7,259 nt of DNA from CAZMVY01 sp964569765 (GTDB taxonomy: Bacteria; Planctomycetota; Phycisphaerae; UBA1845; PWPN01): positions 1 through 7,259 of the forward strand of contig CAZMVY010000230.1 of assembly GCA_964569765.1 (NCBI GenBank), read 5' to 3'. This document shows, piece after piece, positions 1 through 5,538 of the stretch. The notes under the pieces were generated by a model. It made no database searches, was not told the DNA's origin, and worked only from the letters and a program-made list of their open reading frames with translations. Within the stretch, counting starts at the first letter, position 1. Every line of letters begins with the position of its first letter. The translations under genes were made by a program, and so were the position numbers.

Positions 1-257
1 GCCTCGACATGCTCGGCCCTTGGATCGTCAGCAGCCACGCGAAGGACCGCGTTTGGGATGTGGAGATGAACGTGCTCTTTCGCGAGGTGCCCGCGGGCTC
101 CGGCCAGATGGACTACGCGGCCTGGCTCCGGGGCATCGCCGGCCTCGATCACGAGGTCCCGCTCATGCTCGAACACTGCGCGAACGAGGCCGAATACGAC
201 AAGGCCCGGCAATACCTTCTCGACCTCGGAAAGAAGATCGGCGTAAGCTTCGGATAG
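1..257 (+). CDS. Sugar phosphate isomerase/epimerase-like TIM barrel protein, C-terminal part (5' truncated)
   Basis: This is the 3' end of a gene that begins before the window. Complete codons start at base 3 and 84 residues are visible before a TAG stop at 255-257. The pattern SSHAKD, then a Gly-rich loop (PAGSGQMDY), then PLMLEH and a closing amphipathic helix ending in LGKKIGVSF is typical of the C-terminus of the xylose-isomerase-like / AP-endonuclease-2 TIM barrel superfamily. The His of SSHAKD and the Glu of MLEH sit where these enzymes place divalent-metal ligands. Members isomerise or epimerise sugars, sugar acids or inositols; the substrate cannot be told from this fragment. The gene converges on the corrinoid operon, with only 42 bp between stop codons and no clear terminator. 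The family assignment is fairly secure, the exact reaction is unknown. Confidence 0.8.
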   Translation, partial: LDMLGPWIVSSHAKDRVWDVEMNVLFREVPAGSGQMDYAAWLRGIAGLDHEVPLMLEHCANEAEYDKARQYLLDLGKKIGVSFG

Positions 258-299
258 CCAGCAACCCGCCTGGAACACGGGGGGGCCGGACGACCGCCA

Positions 300-983
300 T
301 CAGCCCCGGCGCATGCGGCACTGGTCGAGATCGCACCGCTGGCAGGGCACGCCGTGACGCATGACCTCGCGCGCGTCGCCGATCCCCAGGAGACCGGAGA
401 CGCTCTTGATCGGCTCCATGATCATCGTAGGCAGCACCGTCACACCGATCGTGCTCCCGTCGACGATCGAGAACAGCGTCTGCTGCTCCTCGAGCGCCAT
501 GCCGCAATAACCCGGGCTGAAAGGCGGGGTGATGCCTTCCTCCGGCCCGGCCTCGCGCCAATAGACCGAATCGGCCATGGCATCCGTGGCGACGTCGGCT
601 GCGGCTGAGCCGATCGCATTGAGCGTGTAGCCTTCCAGCGTCTCGCCCCGCTGAAGCCGCTGGGCCGAAAGCCGTTCGATGGCGTCGCCCAGAGTCAGAA
701 CGAACACGGCCACCCGTCGGGCCGGGCGGAGAAACTCCGCGACCGGCCCGTACACCGTGCGGCAGCCGTGGAGGACCAGCTCGGTGCCGCCGACGCGTTC
801 CACATCGTAGACGGCGTACACCCCGCGGGGCCGCAGCACGCTGCGCGACTCGGCGACGAGCCGCTCGACCAGCTCGCGGAGCGCCGGGCGCACAGGCGCC
901 CCGCGACGGCACCCCATCATGCGCAGCACTTCCTTTACGGGAACCTCGATCTCCAGATCAATCACATGCTGTGTGCCGTTCAT
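300..983 (-). CDS. Vitamin B12-dependent methionine synthase (MetH) activation-domain protein
   Basis: This 227-residue stand-alone protein resembles the reactivation domain of cobalamin-dependent methionine synthase. In MetH that domain binds S-adenosylmethionine and lets oxidised cob(II)alamin be reduced and remethylated. Visible features are a VFVLTLGDAIE segment (about 94-103), an AIGSAAAD helix (123-130), the FSPGYCG motif (155-161), a KSVSGLLGIG segment (193-202) and a C-terminal CxxCx4C cluster (C214, C217, C222) followed by Arg-rich residues. The SPGY segment and the Cys cluster are typical of stand-alone versions found beside corrinoid methyltransferases. The start is fixed by a TGATG junction with the methyltransferase gene upstream, so translation is probably coupled; no separate Shine-Dalgarno is evident. 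It is the last gene of the operon. I infer a role in keeping the neighbouring corrinoid protein active. Unlike RamA-type activases it has no ferredoxin-like domain. The position expected to hold the SAM-contacting Arg before SPGY appears to be Pro154. Confidence 0.8.
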   Translation of the reverse strand: MNGTQHVIDLEIEVPVKEVLRMMGCRRGAPVRPALRELVERLVAESRSVLRPRGVYAVYDVERVGGTELVLHGCRTVYGPVAEFLRPARRVAVFVLTLGDAIERLSAQRLQRGETLEGYTLNAIGSAAADVATDAMADSVYWREAGPEEGITPPFSPGYCGMALEEQQTLFSIVDGSTIGVTVLPTMIMEPIKSVSGLLGIGDAREVMRHGVPCQRCDLDQCRMRRG

Positions 984-2140
984 CACGCCAACTGCCGACT
1001 GCGGGCCGTCTCGATCATAGCCCTCACGTTGGCGGCGGGCGAATAGGAATCGATCTCGCAACCCGGCATCACGCAGGCCGTGGTATGCGGAATGGTCGCG
1101 TCGATGAACTGCGCCACCATCGTCTTCACCTCTTCGGCCGTCCCGTGACACGCAAGCTGCGTGGTGGGCGAGTTCATCGCGCACTGCCGGCCTCGAAGCA
1201 TCCTCGCGACCTGCTCGAACCACTGCGGCCAGGGCATTTCCTGCCCGTAGTAGGGCATGTCGTATTGTATGCCCTTGATGCCGTCCCACGCCGAAACCAT
1301 CTGGAGGGCCTGGGGCAGGTTGTGTCCGCAGATGTGCCAGAAGGTATAGGGGAAGATCGTCTTCGCCTTCTCGACGAAGATCCGGTCCACGTCGCCGAAC
1401 TGCTCCAGGTGCCGCGGGCCCCAGGTCCGCGCCCCGCCGAACAGGCAGCAGAACTGCGCCCCGTTCTTCGCGGCGTACTCGGCGTAGAAGTCCAGCGCCG
1501 CGAGCCGTTCCTGCAGACACAGATCGAGATAGTGTTTCACCTTCTCCGGATCCGTGACCATCCAGCGCAGGAACCGCTGCACCTCGACGAGCGTCTCCGC
1601 ATAATTCGTGGGCGTGGCGATTCCGACGATGATCGGCACTTCGCGGTCCATCTTCTCCTGAAACTCGAGAAGCTGGAGCATGTGGGGCGTGTAGTGGGTC
1701 ACGGCCCGCGATCCGTCGAGGTACTTCTCGTACGCCCGCGTCTCGTACAGGGCGATCGCCTCGTCGAGCGTCTCGACGAGCGGCTTGAACATGAGGTAGT
1801 CGTTGTCGCCGCGGTGGATGAAGTGCTCGGGGCGTTTCTCCGGCGGGATGAAGTTCTCGATCTGGTGGCTGATGTCCACGTACATCCAGATCGCGTCGGT
1901 GCGCAGGTCGGCCCACGTCCTGATGCACGCATCCGTGGTCTTGTCCACGTCGTTGTAGATCTCCTTGTGGGAGTAGCCCGCGTACGTGATCTGCCAGTAA
2001 TCAAGCTCCGGCGCCACCGGAACGAAATCGGTCCGCTTCCGATCGAGCGCGGCCGCCAGCCGCTGCCAGTGCGTCATCTCGCCGACGGGAGCAAGCCTGC
2101 CCTTGAGCCGCCTGACCCACCGATCCACGACTTCGCTCAT
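983..2140 (-). CDS. Uroporphyrinogen decarboxylase (UroD/MtaA)-superfamily corrinoid methyltransferase
   Basis: This 385-residue protein is of the usual length for the UroD-like methyltransferase family (MtaA, MtbA, CmuA N-domain, MtvB-type enzymes), which moves methyl groups between a cobalamin protein and a thiol, tetrahydrofolate or a methylated substrate. The zinc signature H-x-C...C is present as H269-I-C271 and C361 (in MPGCEIDSYSP), close to the C-terminus as in MtaA. True UroD enzymes lack this motif, so heme synthesis is unlikely. The N-terminal MTHWQRLAAALDRKRTDFVPV segment is the typical UroD-family opening. The start ATG overlaps the stop of the corrinoid gene by 4 nt (ATGA), and a G-rich stretch about 7 nt upstream is a weak ribosome site. 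The stop shares one base with the next start. The context says that its partner is the MtaC-like protein encoded just upstream. The methyl donor or acceptor cannot be read from sequence; a methoxylated aromatic, a methylated amine or tetrahydrofolate are all possible. Confidence 0.88.
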   Translation of the reverse strand: MSEVVDRWVRRLKGRLAPVGEMTHWQRLAAALDRKRTDFVPVAPELDYWQITYAGYSHKEIYNDVDKTTDACIRTWADLRTDAIWMYVDISHQIENFIPPEKRPEHFIHRGDNDYLMFKPLVETLDEAIALYETRAYEKYLDGSRAVTHYTPHMLQLLEFQEKMDREVPIIVGIATPTNYAETLVEVQRFLRWMVTDPEKVKHYLDLCLQERLAALDFYAEYAAKNGAQFCCLFGGARTWGPRHLEQFGDVDRIFVEKAKTIFPYTFWHICGHNLPQALQMVSAWDGIKGIQYDMPYYGQEMPWPQWFEQVARMLRGRQCAMNSPTTQLACHGTAEEVKTMVAQFIDATIPHTTACVMPGCEIDSYSPAANVRAMIETARSRQLA

Positions 2141-2793
2141 CGTACCGATCCCCCGAGCAGTTGTTTGATCTTCTCCACGCCCTTCCAGGCGTCGTCGCTC
2201 GCGTCGTCGGCGCCCATCCGCCGAGCCGCTTCCGGATCGACCGCCGGCCCACCGCAGATGATCCGGACCTGCCGGCGCAAACCCGCCCTCTCAATCGCCG
2301 CCACCGTCTCGCGCGTGTGCATGAATGTCGACGTCATGTACGTACCGAGCCCTACGATCTGCGGCTGGTGCCTCCGGATGGCCTCCACGAAAGCCTCGTC
2401 CGGAACATTCACGCCGAGGTCCACCACCCGCAGACCGTTCGCCTCGAAGACCGGAATCGCCACATCCTTTCCGACCGTGTGGACGTCGCCGTGAATCGTC
2501 CCCAGAACCATGGTGCCGATCCGGTGCTCGTCGCCGTCCTTCGCCAGCAGCGGCTTGACGATCGCCAGCCCCGCGTAGTAGACATCGCACGCGACCAGCA
2601 CCTCCGGCATGAACATCTCGCCGCACTTGAACTTCGTCCCGACGCGCTGCATCCCGAGCGACAGGCCTCGCGTCAGCAGGTCGGCCGGTCGCACGCCGGA
2701 CGCAAGCCCCTCCCGGATCAGAGGATCGACGGCCTTCACGTCCAGCCGCTCCACCGCATCCGCCAGCCGCTCAAAAACCGCCGAATTGTCCAC
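2137..2793 (-). CDS. Corrinoid (B12-binding) methyl-carrier protein, MtaC/MttC/MtvC-like
   Basis: The protein has 218 residues, the normal size for two-domain corrinoid carriers. It has an N-terminal helical B12-2 cap domain (about 1-85, with LTRGLSLGMQRVGTKFKCGEMFMPEV at 40-65 region) and a C-terminal Rossmann-like B12-binding domain. The cobalt-ligand motif DxHxxG is present as D103-V-H105-T-V-G108, and the GGP loop occurs at 181-183. The SxL motif expected near 150-152 reads G-T-Y instead. The carrier shuttles a methyl group on Co(III) between methyltransferases in the cytoplasm. The GTG start at 2793 is preferred over the upstream in-frame ATG at 2838 (MRPTEG) because GAGGAGG lies 8 nt before it and because the family starts here. 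It is the first gene of the three-gene operon and overlaps the methyltransferase start by 4 nt. Confidence 0.9.
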   Translation of the reverse strand: MDNSAVFERLADAVERLDVKAVDPLIREGLASGVRPADLLTRGLSLGMQRVGTKFKCGEMFMPEVLVACDVYYAGLAIVKPLLAKDGDEHRIGTMVLGTIHGDVHTVGKDVAIPVFEANGLRVVDLGVNVPDEAFVEAIRRHQPQIVGLGTYMTSTFMHTRETVAAIERAGLRRQVRIICGGPAVDPEAARRMGADDASDDAWKGVEKIKQLLGGSVR

Positions 2794-2801
2794 TGCCGGA
2801 A

Positions 2802-2808
2802 CCTCCTC
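2802..2808 (-). promoter_or_regulatory. Strong Shine-Dalgarno site deciding the GTG start of the corrinoid gene
   Basis: GAGGAGG on the minus strand lies 8 nt before the GTG at 2793-2791. It is the best ribosome-binding match upstream of this operon and rules against the longer reading from further upstream, whose N-terminus has no family-like sequence. Confidence 0.8.
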
Positions 2809-2836
2809 GCCAGGGAAGAAGCCTTCGGTCGGCCTC

Positions 2837-2865
2837 ATGCTACTGTGCCCGGCCGAACGCGGCAA
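2837..2865 (-). promoter_or_regulatory. Possible sigma-70-type promoter of the corrinoid methyltransferase operon
   Basis: On the minus strand TTGCCG (2865-2860) and TAGCAT (2842-2837) are separated by 17 nt. Each matches the -35 and -10 consensus at four of six bases. Transcription would begin near 2830 and give a leader of about 37 nt before the GTG start. The match is modest, and read-through from the lipoprotein gene 147 bp upstream is an alternative. No room or conserved box for a cobalamin riboswitch was seen in this leader. Confidence 0.35.
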
Positions 2866-2927
2866 GCACGTCCGCCGACCCCCGCGGCCGCACACCCGCC
2901 CCTCCGCACCGATGGGAACCCGACCGA

Positions 2928-2939
2928 CCGCCGCGGCGG
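2928..2939. repeat. 12-bp perfect palindrome immediately after the lipoprotein stop codon
   Basis: CCGCCGCGGCGG reads the same on both strands and abuts the TAG stop of the lipoprotein gene. It has no loop and no following T-run, so it is not a convincing intrinsic terminator. In GC-rich DNA it may be a chance sequence. Confidence 0.35.
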
Positions 2940-4226
2940 CTACCACTCAAGGAGGAAAAGGCGGATCGCACCGACGATCCGCGTGTTCTGGCCCTGGATC
3001 GTGCGATCGGGCGGGATCGTACCGTTGCGCGTCGCCAGCTTCTCGTAGACGTAGATCGCGGCGGCCCCGGAATCCAGCACATACCCCGTGCCCGCCGAAT
3101 CCACCTCGACCGCCGCCAGGCTCGTCGCCGCAGGCACAACCAGCGAGGCATCGGGCAGCACGAAACCGTTGAGCGTGGATGCCTTGCGAAAGACGTTCAC
3201 GCGGTTGCCGCCAAGGGCACCGTTCAACTCATAGAGAATGTCGCCCGCGTCCACCGCCACATCCACGACGGCACTGAAATACGAGCTGGACAGGCTGCGA
3301 TCCGGCAGAACGAAGCCGTTCAGCGTGCTCGCCCGGGCGAAAACGATGACGTTGCCCAGCCCGTTGTTCGCCACGTACAGGTCGTCGTTGGCGGCCAGGC
3401 GGATCCCCAGCGGATTCACCATGCTCGCGCTCGAAATCGTCCGCGCGGGCGCCACATTGCCGGAGAACCCGGAGGCCGAGACGTTCGCGAACACGACCAC
3501 GCGGTTGATGAAACCGATCTCCGATACGAACACCAGGTCCTTCGCCGGGCTTACATCAAGCGACGTCACCGATTCCAGAAGCGTTGCGTTCCCCCGTACC
3601 GTCGCCGCCGGACTCACGTTGCCCGTGACCGTGACCGCGCTCCCGTAGATCGTCAGCGACGACGACGCGAAGTTGCCCGCCACAAGCCGCCCGTCCCCCG
3701 TCACCACCATGTCGGTCGGGCTGCCGAGAAGCGTCCGATCGCCCGTCACGTTCGTGCTCGGGCCGACGTCGCCCTGGAGCCTCGCCGGATCCCGGTAGCT
3801 CGTGATGCTGTTCGCCGTGCGGTTGGCGACGAAAAGCTGAGACCCGTGCGTCACCGAACCCCGCACCGTCACCGTCACGCTCGCCGTGTCGTGCCCGCCG
3901 TGGCTGTCGGTAACCGTCAGCGCAAAGGTGAGAACCGCCTCCGAACCAGGGGCGATAAACGTGGCCTTCGCCGTCGTGCCGTCTTTCAGCGTAACCACCG
4001 GGCCCGACGTCCGCGCCCACCGATACGTGATCGCATCGCCATCGGGATCGTAGCTGCCGCTTCCGTCCAGCGTGACCAGCGACCCGAGCGCCACGCTCTG
4101 GTCGGGACCGGCATCGGCCACAGGCGGCTGATTGGGTTGCGGACAGCCCTGCGCGAGAATCCACGGGAGAACGAAGACAACCCCAAGAAACAGCGCGACA
4201 GGGATTTGGCGATGGCGCAGCGTCAT
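2940..4226 (-). CDS. Secreted lipoprotein with PKD domain and beta-propeller-like repeats
   Basis: The gene encodes 428 residues from an ATG with GGAGGAGG just upstream. A GTG seven codons earlier (4247) also has a GGAGG-type site, but the ATG gives a cleaner signal peptide. Residues 4-24 form a basic plus hydrophobic export signal ending at LAQGC (C28), a slightly atypical lipobox. A PKD-type Ig-like domain follows (about 35-122: PPVADAGPDQ, GSGSYDPDGD, LTVTDSHGG). The rest (about 128-428) contains recurring LFVAN / LYVAN / VIVFARAS blades, including two near-identical ASTLNGFVLPD units at 299-309 and 349-359 and a degenerate third (LATRNGTIPPD, 398-408). This suggests an NHL/YVTN-like propeller of about six blades. 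No catalytic residues are apparent; binding or structural roles at the cell envelope are likely. It ends with TAG and may be transcribed separately from the methyltransferase operon downstream. Confidence 0.78.
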   Translation of the reverse strand: MTLRHRQIPVALFLGVVFVLPWILAQGCPQPNQPPVADAGPDQSVALGSLVTLDGSGSYDPDGDAITYRWARTSGPVVTLKDGTTAKATFIAPGSEAVLTFALTVTDSHGGHDTASVTVTVRGSVTHGSQLFVANRTANSITSYRDPARLQGDVGPSTNVTGDRTLLGSPTDMVVTGDGRLVAGNFASSSLTIYGSAVTVTGNVSPAATVRGNATLLESVTSLDVSPAKDLVFVSEIGFINRVVVFANVSASGFSGNVAPARTISSASMVNPLGIRLAANDDLYVANNGLGNVIVFARASTLNGFVLPDRSLSSSYFSAVVDVAVDAGDILYELNGALGGNRVNVFRKASTLNGFVLPDASLVVPAATSLAAVEVDSAGTGYVLDSGAAAIYVYEKLATRNGTIPPDRTIQGQNTRIVGAIRLFLLEW

Positions 4227-4230
4227 GCCG

Positions 4231-4238
4231 CCTCCTCC
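4231..4238 (-). promoter_or_regulatory. Ribosome-binding site of the lipoprotein gene
   Basis: GGAGGAGG on the minus strand precedes the ATG at 4226; counting from its first GGAGG the spacer is 7 nt. A second purine-rich site (CAGGAGG, about 4258-4262) precedes the GTG at 4247, so both starts could be used. Confidence 0.6.
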
Positions 4239-4357
4239 GAGAGACACAAACCGCCTCCTGCTTTCGACTCGACATCCTACCTGCGGAGGGCGCCAAAAAA
4301 AATGAGCCGCCCAGGTCCGATCATCGTAGAATAAACGACGCCAAGGCGCGCTCCGGC

Positions 4358-4385
4358 ATTATGCTTTCGCGTAACGCCTTGTAAA
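4358..4385 (-). promoter_or_regulatory. Probable promoter of the lipoprotein gene
   Basis: On the minus strand TTTACA (4385-4380) and CATAAT (4363-4358) are separated by 16 nt; each matches the sigma-70 consensus at five of six positions. Transcription would start near 4351, leaving a leader of about 125 nt. That leader contains a run of eight T (4302-4295) that lacks a clear hairpin before it. Confidence 0.5.
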
Positions 4386-4448
4386 ACAATGGGATAGGCA
4401 TACGCGATCGTGGGTATTCCGGACCGCAAGGTTTTTTCAGAAAAGGTC

Positions 4449-4477
4449 TTGAACTGGTGACGGGTTTCCGATATAGT
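4449..4477 (+). promoter_or_regulatory. Probable promoter of the sigma factor gene, with an A/T-rich upstream element
   Basis: TTGAAC (4449-4454) and TATAGT (4472-4477) are 17 nt apart, with four and five of six consensus matches. An A/T tract with T6 and A4 runs (4432-4444) lies just upstream, where an UP element would sit. Start of transcription is expected near 4484, about 40 nt before the ATG. It is divergent from the lipoprotein promoter, and the two are about 65 bp apart. Confidence 0.6.
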
Positions 4478-4497
4478 ACCAACATAGTGCTATATAG
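4472..4497 (+). repeat. Three TATAG-like repeats at helical-turn spacing, containing an imperfect inverted repeat
   Basis: TATAG at 4472, CATAG at 4483 and TATAG at 4493 are spaced 11 and 10 bp apart and begin in the -10 box. TATAGTAC (4472-4479) and GTGCTATA (4487-4494) form an inverted repeat with seven of eight matching positions. This could be an operator over the transcription start, or alternative -10 boxes. It could also be chance in an A/T-rich patch. Confidence 0.35.
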
Positions 4498-4524
4498 GCG
4501 CTACTCTGACCCGAAAGGTGCCAT

Positions 4525-5442
4525 ATGATTCACGACAGGCTGGAGGTTGGCGGACGGATCGCGACAGGCTTACCGGACCGGACCGCGCCGTCGGGTCTCC
4601 ATGAGAAGGCGGGAAGCGCTATGACCCGGAAGAATGCGAACGCCACGCGCGGGCAATTGCCGCGTGCGAAGGGACCGAAGTTCGTCGATGATGACGAGTT
4701 GCACGGGCGCTGGGCATATCGGCGGCTGTTCGAGGAGCCCGAAGATTCAGCCACGCGCGAAGCCGGGAGAAGCCCGGAGACCGAGCTGCGTCAGTTCAAG
4801 CGTATGCACTACTGCGCCCGCCGCGTCCGGGCGCTGCTGGAGCGATACGGGGCGAAGGCGACGCGGCTCGCGGAGTACAGACGGTTCGCGCAGCTTCACA
4901 AGCAGATCCGCGACCAGATCGCCGCGGACAACCTCGGACTGGTGTACGACCTGTACAAACGGAGCCGGATCGTCAATGTCGACGGCGACGAGCTGCTGAG
5001 CGAGGGAATGATGGCCCTGCCCCGGGCGATCGACACGTTCAGCCCGTGGCGAGGCTTCCGTTTCAGCACCTACGCCTGCAACGCCATTCTGCGGGCCTTC
5101 TACCGCTGCGGCCTGCGCGAGGCGAAGCGCCGACAGCATGAACCGGTGAACTTCGAGAGCGAGTTCGAGAAGAGCAACTGGCTGGATACGCGCCGCACGG
5201 AGGAGTCCGTGCTGTACGCGGAGCGGCTCTCGAAGATCATCGCGGAGAACCAGGTCGATCTCACGCCGATCGAAAAGGATGTCCTCGCGCAGCGTTTCCC
5301 GCTCGCCGTAGGGGCGGAGCGACATACGCTCGCGGAGATCGGGCGGAGGATGAACCTCAGCAAGGAGCGCGTCCGGCAGATCCAGAACTCCGCGCTGGGC
5401 AAGCGCCGCGAGGCGCGCGAACTCGATCCGGTATTGCACTGA
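4525..5442 (+). CDS. RNA polymerase sigma factor, sigma-70 family (regions 2 and 4)
   Basis: The protein has 305 residues. Region 2 lies at about 133-203: DNLGLVYDLYKRSR, then GDELLSEGMMALPRAIDTF (core-binding 2.2), then FRFSTYACNAILRAFYR (2.3-2.4, -10 recognition and melting). Region 4 lies at about 245-297 with LTPIEKDVLAQRF and a helix-turn-helix (LAEIGRRMNLSKERVRQIQNSAL) for -35 recognition. About 40 residues link the two, and no clear region 3 is seen. The first 130 residues are a basic/acidic extension (FVDDDELHGRWAYRRLF around 53-69), longer than in ECF sigma factors and recalling planctomycete sigma-70 factors. The ATG at 4525 follows AAAGGTG and fits the promoter at 4449-4477. An in-frame ATG at 4621 (MTRKNANA) is an alternative start, because the first 32 residues have no recognisable motif. 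It is monocistronic and no anti-sigma gene is adjacent. Confidence 0.88.
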   Translation: MIHDRLEVGGRIATGLPDRTAPSGLHEKAGSAMTRKNANATRGQLPRAKGPKFVDDDELHGRWAYRRLFEEPEDSATREAGRSPETELRQFKRMHYCARRVRALLERYGAKATRLAEYRRFAQLHKQIRDQIAADNLGLVYDLYKRSRIVNVDGDELLSEGMMALPRAIDTFSPWRGFRFSTYACNAILRAFYRCGLREAKRRQHEPVNFESEFEKSNWLDTRRTEESVLYAERLSKIIAENQVDLTPIEKDVLAQRFPLAVGAERHTLAEIGRRMNLSKERVRQIQNSALGKRREARELDPVLH

Positions 5443-5468
5443 CCTGCCCTCTAGCCACTCACGAGGGA

Positions 5469-5504
5469 TTCAGAGCCGGCGACCCGCCAACCGCCGGCTC
5501 TGAA
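5469..5504 (+). terminator. Strong hairpin terminator between convergent sigma and isomerase genes
   Basis: TTCAGAGCCGGCG (5469-5481) pairs perfectly over 13 bp with CGCCGGCTCTGAA (5492-5504) around a 10-nt loop. It is followed by the T-rich CTCTTTCC on the plus strand. It lies 27 bp after the sigma factor stop and 35 bp beyond the isomerase stop on the other strand, so the stem could serve both genes, although the minus-strand side has a poorer T-tract. Confidence 0.85.
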
Positions 5505-5538
5505 CTCTTTCCGTCCGTGCGAATCGGCCGCCGACTGG

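Noticed and set aside
258..299. Terminator between the first gene and the corrinoid operon
   Set aside because: Only 4-bp stems can be formed and no T-run is present on either strand.
300..1928. Longer minus-strand reading of the activation-domain gene starting at 1928
   Set aside because: The extra N-terminal part overlaps the methyltransferase in another frame and looks like low-complexity shadow sequence; family similarity begins at the ATG at 983.
971..2494. Long open frame on the plus strand, 507 codons
   Set aside because: It lies opposite the corrinoid methyltransferase genes and its translation is Arg/His-rich with no family motif. It is a mirror of GC-rich codon use in the real minus-strand genes.
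2794..2939. Possible cobalamin riboswitch upstream of the corrinoid operon
   Set aside because: No B12-box-like conserved sequence was seen and the gap of 146 bp is short for this riboswitch class.
2794..2946. N-terminal extension of the corrinoid protein up to 2946
   Set aside because: The extra residues are Ala/Gly/Arg-rich and unlike the family, and a strong Shine-Dalgarno marks the GTG at 2793.
4295..4302. Run of eight T on the minus strand as a terminator
   Set aside because: No stable GC stem lies directly before the run, and it is inside the leader of the lipoprotein gene.
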